From assembly GCF_000205165.1 (NCBI RefSeq), contig NZ_GL883887.1, positions 109,094 to 173,093 of the forward strand: a stretch of DNA of 64,000 nucleotides. Direction: 5' to 3'. Positions within the stretch are counted from its first letter, which is position 1. Each line of letters starts with the position of its first letter. Position numbers and translations under genes: made by a program. Below are positions 1 to 9,317 of the stretch, piece after piece. Below the pieces are notes generated by a model. That model was not told the origin of the DNA, made no database searches, and saw only the letters and a program-made list of their open reading frames with translations. This DNA is from Paraprevotella xylaniphila YIT 11841. GTDB taxonomy: Bacteria > Bacteroidota > Bacteroidia > Bacteroidales > Bacteroidaceae.

Positions 1-2129
1 TTACGCGGGAAGTCGGCGATATGATGGACCGGGGCAGAGGCTTCGTTTCCAAACACGGAGGCCATCACCTTGTTCACTTCGTCTCCTTCAAGTCCCCAGG
101 TCTCATGCCATACGGACGTGGTCGGAGAACTCGGGCTATAGAATCCTTGCACGGTGATTTTATAGAAACCTTCGGGCAAACCGGCCACGTCCTGATAAAC
201 TTCCCAATCCCGGCCATTCCAAACTTCGGTAATTTCCGTACCTTCGTTCTTAAAGTCGCCGTTCCCGGTCTTAATCCATCCGTCATTGCTCTTTGCAAAG
301 CTCGGGTTGACCAACAGACCTGTCACATTGTCAGTAGCCCCGCTCTCCATCATGTCGGCCACGTCCTGCCTAAACAGTTCTTCGGCGTATGCCTCTGCCC
401 CGTTTATCTCTGCCGGTGTCATCGAACCGTCATCATAAGCCCGATAGAGTTTGTCCAAGTAACCCTCATAAGAAGGCAAGCCGACCTCACTGTAAGGACT
501 GTCGACAAGTTTGTTTTCCAACGCCGGAATCACCACGTCGTTCAATTTCTTATAAGTGGCAATATCTGCAGCCAACGAATCCTTCCGGGCATTCACCATC
601 CGGATTGCGGCAGCCCAATCGTCATCCGTCAGTCCTGCATTGCCTGCAGCTTCCTTGGCGCAGGCCAAGACTTCTTCATACTTCGCCTTGCCCGATGCCG
701 AGAAGTGCGCATTTGCTTCTATCTGCCCTTGCAAATAAGTTTCGGCATTTTTTACCGTACGGTTCAATTCGGCCGCCAAACCGCCTTCGTTACCCATATA
801 TTCGAGCTTCACATTGTCTATACCAAACCAGTTACAATTAGTGTTTTCGGTCATAAAGCCAAGCGTCAAATCGCCGCCCCGGGAATAAAACTCCAATACG
901 ACCTTACGCGGTGCAGGCACGTCGGCACCGCCCGGCGTACCATTCTTTATACCATAAAATTTCACCGTATGCGCCTCGGCCCTGAACTTCTCGTCATATT
1001 TCGACGCATCAGCAAAGAGATACAGCCCCCGGGGGATATCGTTCAAATTACTTTGATTGTAACCCAAAGTCACGGCCGACAAACGGTAACGGCCGGAAGG
1101 CATGTTCCCAAACTTCTGATAAAGATGTATGGCACTGGTTCCTCCCGGTTTGGTCCACTTCTCGCAGAACTGATCCATTACCACAGATTCATCATCCGGG
1201 TCCTGGTATTTGTCATTCTTCTGATGCCCTAATGCCGGAGAACCACCATCCTCAATCCAACCTCCATTGCCCGCATCAAACGAAGGATTGGCCAGCAAAT
1301 CCGTAAACTTGGGATTCTCTTCGGAAGCCCCGGCCCCCAACCGGTCGGTCACGGCCTGTTGCAGTTCATCCGCCGCACTTTCCAACTCTTCAGCCGTGGC
1401 ATCTGTCTTTTCGTAAAGCGCCACATATCCTGCCACATCCGTATAACCGTTCTCGCCGGCAAACTCCAATTGGGCCTGCAAAGCCTTTTTAGCCTGATAA
1501 ACAAAATAAGCTTCGGGCGTAACAAACGCCCAATCGGTCTCTACCTTATCAAAACCGCCCTGTTCCTTATCGGCAAAAGGATACACCACCGTGCTGCCGG
1601 AATTCACGCCCCACACGCCGTTCATCGTCACCGCATTGCCGGAAACCGTCCCGAAATCGGGATCCTGGTCCACAATCTTTATCGCATAATAACCATTTTC
1701 CTGCTTTCGGATTTGCCACAAGGTATGGCCGTCCGACCCGCAATCCACGTATGCACTTGCAGTACCGGTCACATAAATCTCATGAAAACGGTTGCCATTG
1801 GACGGCCCGTCCAGCATGTTAAAAATCCAACCTTTGCCCGGCACCTTCGGTTCCTGTACCAATAACGGAGGACGTTCTTCCCCGTAAGCCATGGTTATTT
1901 CCTGCCCGATGGAATCCACGCTCAGCTGCGTACCGGAAGCATTACCGGCTGCAATAAACTTCCGGGTAGCCACATGATAGATGTAATACTTTCCCCCTCC
2001 CGTCCCGTCGGTTGCAAGATTGGGTTCCACTGTCACAATCGTGGGGTCGCCATACTCGGCGGCCCACAGAGGCATCGTTGAAGAAGTAGCGCAGCACAAT
2101 GCCATGGCTGCAAGGATTCTGTTCTTCAT
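1..2129 (-). CDS. Large secreted repeat protein, 3' end missing (runs off the window)
   Basis: The frame opens with ATG at 2129 and stays open to base 1, giving at least 709 residues; the stop lies outside the window. It begins with a cleavable signal peptide (MKNRILAAMALCC..., probable cut after PLWA). Two related segments of about 150 residues each carry an NPSF...GW motif (LLANPSFDAGNGGWIEDG and LLVNPSFAKSNDGWIKTG) followed by a beta-rich stretch. These resemble the galactose-binding or carbohydrate-binding jelly rolls found in Bacteroidales surface proteins. Ala/Glu-rich helical spacers lie between them (FIVAR-like, for example around KKALQAQLEFAGENG). No catalytic domain is visible in the part present. 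It is most likely an exported or surface glycan-binding protein; function unproven. Confidence 0.75.
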   Translation of the reverse strand, partial: MKNRILAAMALCCATSSTMPLWAAEYGDPTIVTVEPNLATDGTGGGKYYIYHVATRKFIAAGNASGTQLSVDSIGQEITMAYGEERPPLLVQEPKVPGKGWIFNMLDGPSNGNRFHEIYVTGTASAYVDCGSDGHTLWQIRKQENGYYAIKIVDQDPDFGTVSGNAVTMNGVWGVNSGSTVVYPFADKEQGGFDKVETDWAFVTPEAYFVYQAKKALQAQLEFAGENGYTDVAGYVALYEKTDATAEELESAADELQQAVTDRLGAGASEENPKFTDLLANPSFDAGNGGWIEDGGSPALGHQKNDKYQDPDDESVVMDQFCEKWTKPGGTSAIHLYQKFGNMPSGRYRLSAVTLGYNQSNLNDIPRGLYLFADASKYDEKFRAEAHTVKFYGIKNGTPGGADVPAPRKVVLEFYSRGGDLTLGFMTENTNCNWFGIDNVKLEYMGNEGGLAAELNRTVKNAETYLQGQIEANAHFSASGKAKYEEVLACAKEAAGNAGLTDDDWAAAIRMVNARKDSLAADIATYKKLNDVVIPALENKLVDSPYSEVGLPSYEGYLDKLYRAYDDGSMTPAEINGAEAYAEELFRQDVADMMESGATDNVTGLLVNPSFAKSNDGWIKTGNGDFKNEGTEITEVWNGRDWEVYQDVAGLPEGFYKITVQGFYSPSSPTTSVWHETWGLEGDEVNKVMASVFGNEASAPVHHIADFPR

Positions 2130-2289
2130 TTCTCTACGTTTTTAAAGATTAATGTATAGTCTTCCTTTGACTCTTTACACGGTTTACGAACAAAGGCGCG
2201 AAAAAGCACAAAGGGAAGAAACTTTTTTTCGTTTTAACTCAAAAAAAAATGTTTTTCCCCAAAAAAGGAATAAAAGAAAGGTGATTTTG

Positions 2290-2297
2290 TATCTTTG
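2290..2297 (+). promoter_or_regulatory. Bacteroidetes -7 box (TATCTTTG) for the HAD gene
   Basis: TATCTTTG fits the TAnnTTTG consensus. It lies about 30 bases before the ATG at 2327. No good -33 TTG is seen at the usual spacing. Confidence 0.55.
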
Positions 2298-2326
2298 TAT
2301 GATAAACAAAAACTAATTTGACGAAT

Positions 2327-2752
2327 ATGATCATAGCCGTAGACTTCGACGGAACCATCGTAGAACACCGTTACCCTGAAATCGGACGTGAGATTCCCTT
2401 TGCAGTAGAAACATTGAAAAAGCTCATCGAAGACCGCCACCAACTCATCTTATGGAGCGTACGGGAAGGGCGTTTGTTGGACGAGGCCGTAGAATGGTGC
2501 CGCCAAAGAGGAGTAGAGTTTTATGCCGTAAACAAGGACTTTCCGGAAGAGGACACCGACAAAAACCGACATTACAGCCGCAAGCTGAAAGCAGACTTGT
2601 TCATCGACGACCGCAACTTGGGCGGACTTCCGGACTGGGGTACCATCTACCGGATGATTAAAGAAAAGAAAAGCATGGCACAACTGTTACAGGAAGAATG
2701 GGAAGAAGACCAACCCGTGGCACAAAAGAAAAAAAAGAGATGGTGGTTTTAA
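2327..2752 (+). CDS. Small HAD-superfamily hydrolase
   Basis: A protein of 141 residues beginning MIIAVDFDGTIV. HAD motif I is DFDGT at residues 6-10 and the terminal acidic motif is FIDDRN near residue 96. A Ser/Thr motif (LWSVREG) and a Lys (KLKAD) lie between them. There is no cap domain, so it belongs to the short, capless HAD phosphatases common in Bacteroidales. A TTG at 2318 could extend the frame by three residues, but the ATG at 2327 fits better with the promoter at 2290. The C-terminus is Lys/Trp rich (KKKKRWWF). The substrate cannot be read from the sequence. Confidence 0.8.
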   Translation: MIIAVDFDGTIVEHRYPEIGREIPFAVETLKKLIEDRHQLILWSVREGRLLDEAVEWCRQRGVEFYAVNKDFPEEDTDKNRHYSRKLKADLFIDDRNLGGLPDWGTIYRMIKEKKSMAQLLQEEWEEDQPVAQKKKKRWWF

Positions 2753-2794
2753 CCCCCCATCCCTTTTCCTTTCCGTATCCTATATATAAAGGTA

Positions 2795-5302
2795 TCAATC
2801 CTTATCTTCAAAATCTTCCTCATGGAGATAACTACCGCCTTCGCGCGGAGATTTTGATTTACCGGAGCGCGCCTCTTTACCATAGCCCCCATAATTACCA
2901 TAACCGCCATAGCTGCCATAAGAACCGTAACGGCCGTAACGGCCATAATTACCGTAACCGTAGTAATAACCATACTTGCGCTGTTGCAAGTCTACCCCGT
3001 TAAGCACCAAGTTCATCTTCGGCAATTTTCCTTCCTGATGAATCGTATTCACGATATTGAAATTACGTTTGAGAGAATAATCACACCGGCACACAATAAG
3101 AGTTGCATCAGCCAAACGCCCTAACAATAAGGTATCGCTCACCAGACCGACAGGCGGAGTATCGACAATCACCATGTCATACCATTCGCGGAAACGTGCA
3201 AAAGCACCATCCAAACGTTCCGAAGTAATCAGTTCACCGGGATTAGGCGGAATCAAACCCGCAGGCAATACGTCCAGATTGGCATGCATGCCGGAATTGA
3301 ATATCTGCTCACGCAAAAATCCGTCCGAACTGTCTTCCCCGGCCAAATAAGTCGTCAGCCCATGATGCCCCGTGACCAGACCGAACAACTTGGCCAATCG
3401 CGGCTTACGGACATCTAATCCGACCACCAAGACTTTGCGCCCCATCAAAGCCATACTCATGGCCAGATTGGTTGACACGAAAGTCTTTCCTTCACTGGGT
3501 ATCACCGACGTGCACAAGAGCACCTTTTCGCTCTTCTTCATGACAAAGCCTAAATTGGTACGCAGGCTACGGAACGTTTCCTCCATTATATCATTAGAAT
3601 TCTCCCGGACGACAATCGCCCTTTTGCCGTCCTTCAAATCCCCGGCCACGAAAATATCGCTCAAGACGGCCAAATCGGTCAATTTTTCAATATCATTACG
3701 TCCTTCGATGCGATAACGCAACAAGTTCAGCAAGTATATCAGTCCGGCCGGAATGGCTACTCCCAAGACCAAAGCGATAAGCGCCACCATTTTTTTCTTC
3801 GGTGAAATGGGACGGATTGTGCTTTCGGGAGCATCGATGACCTGAGCCTTGTCTACTGTAGAAGCCAAAGAAATGGCATTTTCCTCGCGCTTCTGCAACA
3901 AAATTTGATATAGTGCCGCCTTTACAGACTGCTGACGTCCTATGTCGGTGAGGACACGTTCCTGCGTTGGTGCATCGGAAAGACGTCCGATGAAGAGGTC
4001 GTATTGCTCGTCCACATGCCGCTTCTGCACGCGCATATTATCATATACCGTAGAAAGCGAATGACGGATGCCCGGATAAAGGGAAGAAATGGCATTGGTA
4101 ATCGACACCACCACGGGGGAAGACTCGGGAGCCGTCTTCAACAAGCGTTTACGCTCCACCACTTTTGCATTGTAACCTGCAATCATGGAATTCAAACTTT
4201 CGTCCGTCAACCCGAGATTGGCAGGAATGATTTCCATGTAGTTGGCCGGATTGTCCACATATTCCTTCAAGGATTTCACCAAAAGCATCTGGGTCTGCAA
4301 CTCTATCTGTTGCGTCTGGTAATTCTCCAAACCCTTATATGCCGCTTCTGCGTCTGACATCAAGTCCACCAACTGATTTCTTTTCTTATATAACTCCAAG
4401 TCCGACTCTGTCGTGCCTAATTCCGCGTCAATGATTTTGATACGTTTGTTGACAAAGGCTTCCGTCTTGAGAGCCACCTCGTTTTTCACCTCGTTGGCAT
4501 CCTCATTATACACGCGAATCAACTCGTTCATATAATCTTCCGCACGTTGGCGCTGCGTATCACTCATGGTAATACGGGCTATCGTTGTCATCTTGCTAAT
4601 AGGCTCAATGGAAGTGGCACCCAAAAAAGCTTCGGCCATGATTGCAGGACGGAAAATGCCTATCCTCAAAGTCCGTCCATCGGATGCACCGGCAAAATTG
4701 GGATTCGGGCGCAATGTCACCCAACCGGACAAGGTCTTTACCCTTACCGGGAAACCCTTGACATTGGACTCGAAACGTTCCCGCAACGCCTCCCCCTCTA
4801 TATGATAGCCTCCTTCTTGCAAAGGCGTGATTACCAAAGACACCGGCATGGACAAAGTATCCAAGTCCACAGGTGACATGTCGGCTACAATCGGCGACGT
4901 ACGGTAGAGTTCCTCATCACGCAACATTCCGTCGAATGAATAACGGACATACAACTTAAGATTGGTCACGGCACGCCGCGCCAAAGTCTTGCTGCCCAAG
5001 ATTTCCACCTCATTGTCAAAACCGTTGCTGTTCGTCAAAACGCCCAATTGCGTAAAGTCGGCCAATCCCCCCCCCGACATTCTTCTTTTATAGGGGTCAT
5101 CCTCCTTTATCAGGACTTCGGCCCACGTGGAATAAACCGGAGATTTACACCTAAGATATAAAAAGGCAACGAAAAGGCAACCGATAATGGATATGGCAAA
5201 CCAATGCCAATGCAAGATGACCGCATCCAATATTTCACGATAGTTAAAACCGGAATCCTGTTCCTCAACAACGTCGTTGGTTTGAAAAGTTTTTTGGGGC
5301 AT
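2795..5302 (-). CDS. Wzc-type polysaccharide co-polymerase with tyrosine autokinase domain
   Basis: Inner-membrane co-polymerase that controls chain length and export of a surface polysaccharide and phosphorylates itself on tyrosine. Counting from ATG 5302 (835 residues): transmembrane helix 34-52, periplasmic Wzz domain with coiled coils to about 500, second helix 504-529, then a BY-kinase. Walker A is IPSEGKTFV (601-609), Walker A' is VLVVGLDVRKP (624-634) and Walker B is MVIVDTPP (710-717). The tail at 777-808 is a run of Tyr-Gly repeats with 13 tyrosines, the probable autophosphorylation cluster. A TTG at 5338 would add 12 residues but falls at the predicted transcription start, so ATG 5302 is preferred. 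It is divergent from the initiating transferase at 5507. Confidence 0.92.
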   Translation of the reverse strand: MPQKTFQTNDVVEEQDSGFNYREILDAVILHWHWFAISIIGCLFVAFLYLRCKSPVYSTWAEVLIKEDDPYKRRMSGGGLADFTQLGVLTNSNGFDNEVEILGSKTLARRAVTNLKLYVRYSFDGMLRDEELYRTSPIVADMSPVDLDTLSMPVSLVITPLQEGGYHIEGEALRERFESNVKGFPVRVKTLSGWVTLRPNPNFAGASDGRTLRIGIFRPAIMAEAFLGATSIEPISKMTTIARITMSDTQRQRAEDYMNELIRVYNEDANEVKNEVALKTEAFVNKRIKIIDAELGTTESDLELYKKRNQLVDLMSDAEAAYKGLENYQTQQIELQTQMLLVKSLKEYVDNPANYMEIIPANLGLTDESLNSMIAGYNAKVVERKRLLKTAPESSPVVVSITNAISSLYPGIRHSLSTVYDNMRVQKRHVDEQYDLFIGRLSDAPTQERVLTDIGRQQSVKAALYQILLQKREENAISLASTVDKAQVIDAPESTIRPISPKKKMVALIALVLGVAIPAGLIYLLNLLRYRIEGRNDIEKLTDLAVLSDIFVAGDLKDGKRAIVVRENSNDIMEETFRSLRTNLGFVMKKSEKVLLCTSVIPSEGKTFVSTNLAMSMALMGRKVLVVGLDVRKPRLAKLFGLVTGHHGLTTYLAGEDSSDGFLREQIFNSGMHANLDVLPAGLIPPNPGELITSERLDGAFARFREWYDMVIVDTPPVGLVSDTLLLGRLADATLIVCRCDYSLKRNFNIVNTIHQEGKLPKMNLVLNGVDLQQRKYGYYYGYGNYGRYGRYGSYGSYGGYGNYGGYGKEARSGKSKSPREGGSYLHEEDFEDKD
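2880..2975 (-). repeat. Tandem codon repeat encoding the Tyr-Gly tail
   Basis: Degenerate repeats of about 9-12 bases (units such as ccataattacc, ccataaccg and ccgtaacgg on the plus strand) encode the alternating Tyr-Gly tail of the tyrosine autokinase. Such a repeat can expand or contract in frame and so change the number of phosphorylatable tyrosines. Confidence 0.7.
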
Positions 5303-5342
5303 ATTATTCTTAATTATTCTCTGATTATTTCCATTCAAGCCA

Positions 5343-5374
5343 CAAAATTAGAAATCTTTGACATACATTCCAAA
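5343..5374 (-). promoter_or_regulatory. Bacteroidetes promoter for the tyrosine autokinase gene
   Basis: Read on the minus strand, the -7 box is TAATTTTG (5343-5350) and TTTG lies 20 bases upstream (5371-5374), a near-consensus match. It predicts a transcription start around 5336-5338 and supports translation from ATG 5302 with a short leader. Confidence 0.65.
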
Positions 5375-5441
5375 TAAATAGACGAAATAGTTCTTTATTT
5401 CGAGCTTTTTTAATTTTCAATCAATTTAAAACAATATATTA

Positions 5442-5472
5442 TTGTAGGATTCCATAAAAATATATACATTCG
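5442..5472 (+). promoter_or_regulatory. Bacteroidetes promoter for the initiating transferase and rmlA
   Basis: TTG at 5442-5444, a 20-base spacer, then TACATTCG (5465-5472), one mismatch from TAnnTTTG. It lies about 35 bases before the ATG at 5507. Confidence 0.55.
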
Positions 5473-5506
5473 CAGTCACGTAACCAACCTTTCGAAAAGA
5501 TAAAAT

Positions 5507-6913
5507 ATGAAAATTAAGAATCTGGAAGAATCCGGCATTGTTAAATCCGCCATCATCTGCAACGATATCATATTGCTGATGGCCAGTTATTGGTTAGCCT
5601 TTGCGCTGACCCACAGCTTCGCACTGGCTTTCAGCTTTCCATACGCCCTGAAAACGGAACTGCTCATCGGCGCACTGACCATTTTCCCTACTTTTTACAT
5701 AGCCCCACCCGTATTCCTGAAACACATGGTGTACGGCAATGACATCTTGGGACGTTCAGTTTACACCGTATGCCTGCAAACGCTGTTCATGATAGCGGCT
5801 ATCAGTCTGATACGGCGGATGAACGTGGCCGGCGAAGAACTCCTCATAGGGGCTTCTTTTTTCTTCTGCCTGCTGTATGCAGAGCGGACTATCGTGCACA
5901 ATATCCTGAAACACAGCCGTTCGAAAGGGCATAACTTACGCTACGTCGTATTGGTGGGACATCCGTGGAACTTAGAGGACATTTACCATACACTGAACGA
6001 CCATAGTCTTGGATTCAAGATTTTAGGTATCTTCACCCGTAAAGAACTTCCGGAAGACATGCACCTGAAAAATTTGGGAGACCGGCGGATGGTAATGAGT
6101 TACTTGCGCCAACACCAAGAAGTGACAGACTTATACATGGTGCCCGACACCGACTATACGGCAGAAACGGACGAGATATTCCGTTACTGCGAAGACCACA
6201 TGATTCGTTTCTACGCCCTGCCCGTATTCATGGAGTTCCTGACCAAACGTATGGAATTGTCGCACTTAGGCAGCACCATGCTACTGAGCGTGCGAAACGA
6301 GCCGCTGCAAGACCCGGTGAACCGTGGAGTGAAACGGCTTTTTGATATTTTGACGTCCGGGGTATTCCTATTTACCGTCTTCCCTATTGTGTACCTCATT
6401 GCGGGTATCATCATCAAAATACAAAGCCCGGGGCCTATTTTCTTCAAACAAAAACGGAACGGACTGGACGGAAAGGAGTTCTATTGCCTGAAGTTCAGAA
6501 GCATGCACGTCAACAAAGACAGCGACCGCCTACAAGCCACCAAGGACGACCCACGCAAATTCAAATTCGGTAACCTGATGCGCAAAACCAACATCGACGA
6601 GTTGCCGCAATTCATCAATGTGTTCAAAGGCGACATGAGCCTCGTAGGACCGCGCCCGCACATGCTGCTCCACACGCAGGAGTACTCGCGCCTGATCCGA
6701 CGTTACATGGTGCGCCATTTAGTGAAACCCGGCATCACGGGATGGGCGCAAGTGCAAGGTTTCCGTGGCGAAACGAAGACATTGGACCAGATGGAGAACC
6801 GGGTGAAAGCTGACATCTGGTACGTGGAAAACTGGAGTTTCGGCCTCGACCTGCGCATCATGTGGCGCACGCTCGTGAACATGTTGAAGCACAATGAGGA
6901 AAATGCTTATTAA
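5507..6913 (+). CDS. Undecaprenyl-phosphate sugar-1-phosphate transferase (WcaJ/WbaP-type)
   Basis: A polyprenyl glycosylphosphotransferase that starts glycan synthesis by moving sugar-1-phosphate from a nucleotide sugar to the undecaprenyl-phosphate carrier at the inner membrane. The 468-residue length fits the long form. Several hydrophobic helices lie in the first 130 residues, followed by a Rossmann-like middle domain ([11 protein letters not shown] region). The C-terminal bacterial sugar transferase domain begins near [10 protein letters not shown], with a membrane helix, the motif [13 protein letters not shown], and the catalytic region [19 protein letters not shown] followed by LVGPRP. 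It is followed after 20 bases by rmlA. Sugar specificity (glucose or galactose) is not decided by the sequence. Confidence 0.9.
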   Translation: MKIKNLEESGIVKSAIICNDIILLMASYWLAFALTHSFALAFSFPYALKTELLIGALTIFPTFYIAPPVFLKHMVYGNDILGRSVYTVCLQTLFMIAAISLIRRMNVAGEELLIGASFFFCLLYAERTIVHNILKHSRSKGHNLRYVVLVGHPWNLEDIYHTLNDHSLGFKILGIFTRKELPEDMHLKNLGDRRMVMSYLRQHQEVTDLYMVPDTDYTAETDEIFRYCEDHMIRFYALPVFMEFLTKRMELSHLGSTMLLSVRNEPLQDPVNRGVKRLFDILTSGVFLFTVFPIVYLIAGIIIKIQSPGPIFFKQKRNGLDGKEFYCLKFRSMHVNKDSDRLQATKDDPRKFKFGNLMRKTNIDELPQFINVFKGDMSLVGPRPHMLLHTQEYSRLIRRYMVRHLVKPGITGWAQVQGFRGETKTLDQMENRVKADIWYVENWSFGLDLRIMWRTLVNMLKHNEENAY

Positions 6914-6933
6914 TCACATATACATATAATATT

Positions 6934-7824
6934 ATGAAAGGTATCGTATTAGCCGGCGGGTCGGGCACACGCCTCTACCCCATCACAAAAGGCGTAAGCA
7001 AACAAATGCTTCCCATTTTCGACAAACCGATGATTTATTATCCCGTATCGGTCTTGATGTTGGCCGGCATCCGCGACATATTGATCATATCCACACCTCA
7101 CGACCTGCCGGGATTCCGTCGGCTGTTGGGAGACGGCAGCGACTTTGGCGTACGCTTCGAGTATGCAGAACAGCCCTCTCCCGACGGACTGGCTCAGGCT
7201 TTCCTCATCGGCCGCGAGTTCATCGGAAGCGACAGTGTCTGCCTGGTATTGGGTGACAATATTTTCCATGGAGCGGGATTCACCGGTATGCTGCGTGAAG
7301 CCGTGGCCAATGCCGAACGCGAAGGAAAAGCCACCGTATTCGGTTATTGGGTAAACGACCCGGAACGCTACGGCGTGGCCGAATTCGACAAGGCCGGCAA
7401 CTGTCTGAGCATAGAGGAAAAACCGGATTTGCCGAAGAGCAACTATGCCGTGGTGGGCTTGTATTTCTACCCCAACAGTGTGGTGGACGTAGCGGCACAT
7501 ATCAAACCATCGGCCCGGGGCGAACTGGAAATCACCACGGTGAACCAAGTCTACCTGAATGAAAGGAAACTGAAAGTAAAAACCCTCGGAAGGGGATTCG
7601 CCTGGTTGGACACCGGCACACACGACAGCCTCTCCGAAGCCTCTACTTTCATCGAAGTCATCGAGAAGCGGCAAGGGCTGAAAGTGGCCTGCCTGGAAGG
7701 TATCGCCTACCGTCAGGGTTGGATCAGCGCGGAGAAATTGCGTGAAGTGGCACAGCCCATGCTGAAGAACCAATACGGACAATACCTTATGCGACTGAGC
7801 GAGGAGGTTTTCGAGCAAGAATAA
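6934..7824 (+). CDS. rmlA: Glucose-1-phosphate thymidylyltransferase
   Basis: Joins glucose-1-phosphate and dTTP to make dTDP-glucose, the first step toward dTDP-rhamnose and other deoxysugars. The 296-residue length is typical. The N-terminal nucleotide-binding signature [13 protein letters not shown] is followed by [16 protein letters not shown], and then the metal and substrate motifs [28 protein letters not shown] and [11 protein letters not shown]. It follows the initiating transferase and is probably co-transcribed with it. No rmlB, rmlC or rmlD is in the window, so the later steps must be encoded elsewhere. Confidence 0.95.
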   Translation: MKGIVLAGGSGTRLYPITKGVSKQMLPIFDKPMIYYPVSVLMLAGIRDILIISTPHDLPGFRRLLGDGSDFGVRFEYAEQPSPDGLAQAFLIGREFIGSDSVCLVLGDNIFHGAGFTGMLREAVANAEREGKATVFGYWVNDPERYGVAEFDKAGNCLSIEEKPDLPKSNYAVVGLYFYPNSVVDVAAHIKPSARGELEITTVNQVYLNERKLKVKTLGRGFAWLDTGTHDSLSEASTFIEVIEKRQGLKVACLEGIAYRQGWISAEKLREVAQPMLKNQYGQYLMRLSEEVFEQE

Positions 7825-7851
7825 ACTGATGACAGAAAACTGAGTTTTCGC

Positions 7852-7882
7852 TTGCCTCTGCACCTACCTTTTTGTATATTTG
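7852..7882 (+). promoter_or_regulatory. Bacteroidetes promoter before the unknown gene at 7913
   Basis: TTG (7852-7854), a 20-base spacer, then TATATTTG (7875-7882), a full TAnnTTTG match. It overlaps a possible TTG codon at 7880 and so rules that out as the start. Confidence 0.7.
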
Positions 7883-7912
7883 TACCCTGAATTTAACCGA
7901 ATAAAAAATACA

Positions 7913-8548
7913 ATGGGTATAATAGCAAAATTATTGGGCAAAGCTCCCCAAGAAGAAACCGCGCGAGTGGGAGGAATGGAGGACTTCATGACCCTCATCC
8001 GTGTATATTACCAAGCCGTAATGGCCATGCAAATGGGAATCAGCAATCTGGCCGTACTACCGGACCTGCGCATCTTTAAACAAACGCTGCACGTCCCCAC
8101 GGTAAACAACAAGCTAGGCATCGGCGAGAGGAAACGTTGCCGCACCATGCTGATGGATGTCTACGGCATGGAAGAAAACTTTTTCAAGGAGATAGATGCC
8201 AGCATCAAGCGTAACTGCCGCAATGTGAACGACATCAAGAACTATCTGCTTATGTTCCAGGGATTCAGCCAAGACCTGATGATGCTCATGGGCAACCTGA
8301 TGCAATGGAAATTCCGCATGCCTTCGATGTTCCACAAGGCACTGCGAGGCATGACAGCCAAAACCGTACATCAGATTATGACCAAGAACGACTGGCGCGA
8401 TGACAACATACGACGCACTTGCGTCAACATCCGCCAATACCAAATGCGTTTAGGGTACAGCGAAGCATGGATGACCGAATATGTCCACCGCATCGTCCTT
8501 TTGGCCAAGAAAGAGCCTAAACCCAAAGACATGGACGAGAAAAAATAA
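7913..8548 (+). CDS. Conserved hypothetical protein, function unknown
   Basis: A protein of 211 residues beginning MGIIAKLLGKAPQEE. I do not recognise the family. It is mostly helical, Met- and Arg/Lys-rich, with no signal peptide or membrane helix and a Lys-rich C-terminus (KEPKPKDMDEKK). It is therefore a soluble cytoplasmic protein. The ATG at 7913 is chosen because the upstream in-frame TTG (7880) lies inside the -7 box. It has its own promoter, and a hairpin at 8547-8576 separates it from the coiled-coil/zapA pair. Confidence 0.7.
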   Translation: MGIIAKLLGKAPQEETARVGGMEDFMTLIRVYYQAVMAMQMGISNLAVLPDLRIFKQTLHVPTVNNKLGIGERKRCRTMLMDVYGMEENFFKEIDASIKRNCRNVNDIKNYLLMFQGFSQDLMMLMGNLMQWKFRMPSMFHKALRGMTAKTVHQIMTKNDWRDDNIRRTCVNIRQYQMRLGYSEAWMTEYVHRIVLLAKKEPKPKDMDEKK

Positions 8549-8576
8549 AAAACGCTTGGGACGTTAAACGTTTTTT
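8547..8576 (+). terminator. Hairpin ending the unknown gene, holding the next gene's -33 element in its loop
   Basis: AAAAAACG (8547-8554) pairs with CGTTTTTT (8569-8576) around a 14-base loop, and the right arm is T-rich. The TTG of the following promoter sits in the loop. Confidence 0.5.
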
Positions 8577-8586
8577 CTTAATTTTG
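8556..8586 (+). promoter_or_regulatory. Bacteroidetes promoter for the coiled-coil/zapA genes
   Basis: TTG (8556-8558), a 20-base spacer, then TAATTTTG (8579-8586), a full -7 match. The ATG at 8603 is 17 bases beyond the -7 box. Confidence 0.65.
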
Positions 8587-8602
8587 TAACGAGAAGGCAG
8601 AA

Positions 8603-8896
8603 ATGACAGCAGAAGAAGATGCATTATTACGGACATTAGAGGCTCGCGTCACTCAAATGGCGTTGGAATACAAAGCCTTGAAAGATCGTTATGCCGCGTT
8701 GTCGCGCATCATGGAAGAAAAAAACGCCACCATAGCCGCGCTACATTCGCAAGTCGACCGCCTGCAAACAGATTATGCCAACTTGAAAACGGCCAAGATG
8801 ATCGACATCAGTAGCGAAGACATGAAAAACGCTAAGTCGAGATTATCAAAGTTAGTGCGTGAAGTAGACAAGTGTATCGCACTTTTAAATGTGTAA
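8603..8896 (+). CDS. Small coiled-coil protein paired with ZapA
   Basis: A protein of 97 residues with no signal peptide. Heptad-like spacing of Leu, Met and Ala runs through most of the chain (LRTLEARVTQMALEYKALK onward), predicting one long coiled coil. It ends six bases before zapA, so the two are surely co-transcribed. By position and shape it may be a division accessory protein of the ZapB kind, but that is inference from context. No family motif proves it. Confidence 0.7.
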   Translation: MTAEEDALLRTLEARVTQMALEYKALKDRYAALSRIMEEKNATIAALHSQVDRLQTDYANLKTAKMIDISSEDMKNAKSRLSKLVREVDKCIALLNV

Positions 8897-8902
8897 AACA
8901 TC

Positions 8903-9205
8903 ATGGAAGTAAGCGAGGACTTTACCATAACCCTGAGATTAGGACAGCAACCTTTGTCCATCACCATACGGCGGAAAGACGAGGAAGCCTACCGGGCAGC
9001 CGAAAAGCTGATTAACCAACGATACAACAGCTACGCAGCCCAGTATCCGGATCAGGGCAATGAAATTTATTTGTGCATGGCAGCGTTGAGCATTGCGCTC
9101 TCGTTGAAAAAAAACGAATTCCGTAACGATACACAGCCATTCGTCGACAGCATGAAACGCATGTTGGACACTTTGGATGAAACCTTAGGGACGAAAGCAC
9201 AATAA
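8903..9205 (+). CDS. zapA: Cell division protein ZapA
   Basis: Binds and bundles FtsZ at the division ring. The 100-residue length fits. The N-terminal beta strands (ITLRLGQQPLSITIRRKDEE) lead into the RAAEKLINQRYNSYAAQYP helix and a long C-terminal helix, the usual ZapA arrangement. The motif EIYLCMAALSIALSLKKNE matches the conserved core helix. It follows the coiled-coil partner, and a structured hairpin lies just after its stop. Confidence 0.85.
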   Translation: MEVSEDFTITLRLGQQPLSITIRRKDEEAYRAAEKLINQRYNSYAAQYPDQGNEIYLCMAALSIALSLKKNEFRNDTQPFVDSMKRMLDTLDETLGTKAQ

Positions 9206-9231
9206 AAACATTCATTCTACAGGAAAAACCA

Positions 9232-9283
9232 CACGCACTGTTTCCCTTTCTCCGCACCATGCGGACGGGGTGAGCGGTGCGTG
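9232..9283 (+). terminator. Bipartite hairpin after zapA (terminator or small structured RNA)
   Basis: An outer stem CACGCAC (9232-9238) pairs with GTGCGTG (9277-9283). Inside it is a second hairpin TCCGCA/TGCGGA (9251-9265), leaving an asymmetric internal loop. A short T-run (gattttt) follows. It probably ends the zapA transcript; the two-stem shape is more elaborate than most terminators. Confidence 0.6.
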
Positions 9284-9317
9284 ATTTTTATATTATTCAT
9301 TATAAACAAAAAAAGAT

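Noticed and set aside
21..1232. Plus-strand frame of 403 residues
   Set aside because: It is the complement of the partial secreted repeat protein on the minus strand, which has a signal peptide and clear protein composition.
2749..2973. Hydrophobic minus-strand frame of 74 residues
   Set aside because: An out-of-frame reading of the Tyr-Gly codon repeat.
9206..9317. 6S RNA gene after zapA
   Set aside because: The structured part is far too short for 6S RNA (about 180 bases).
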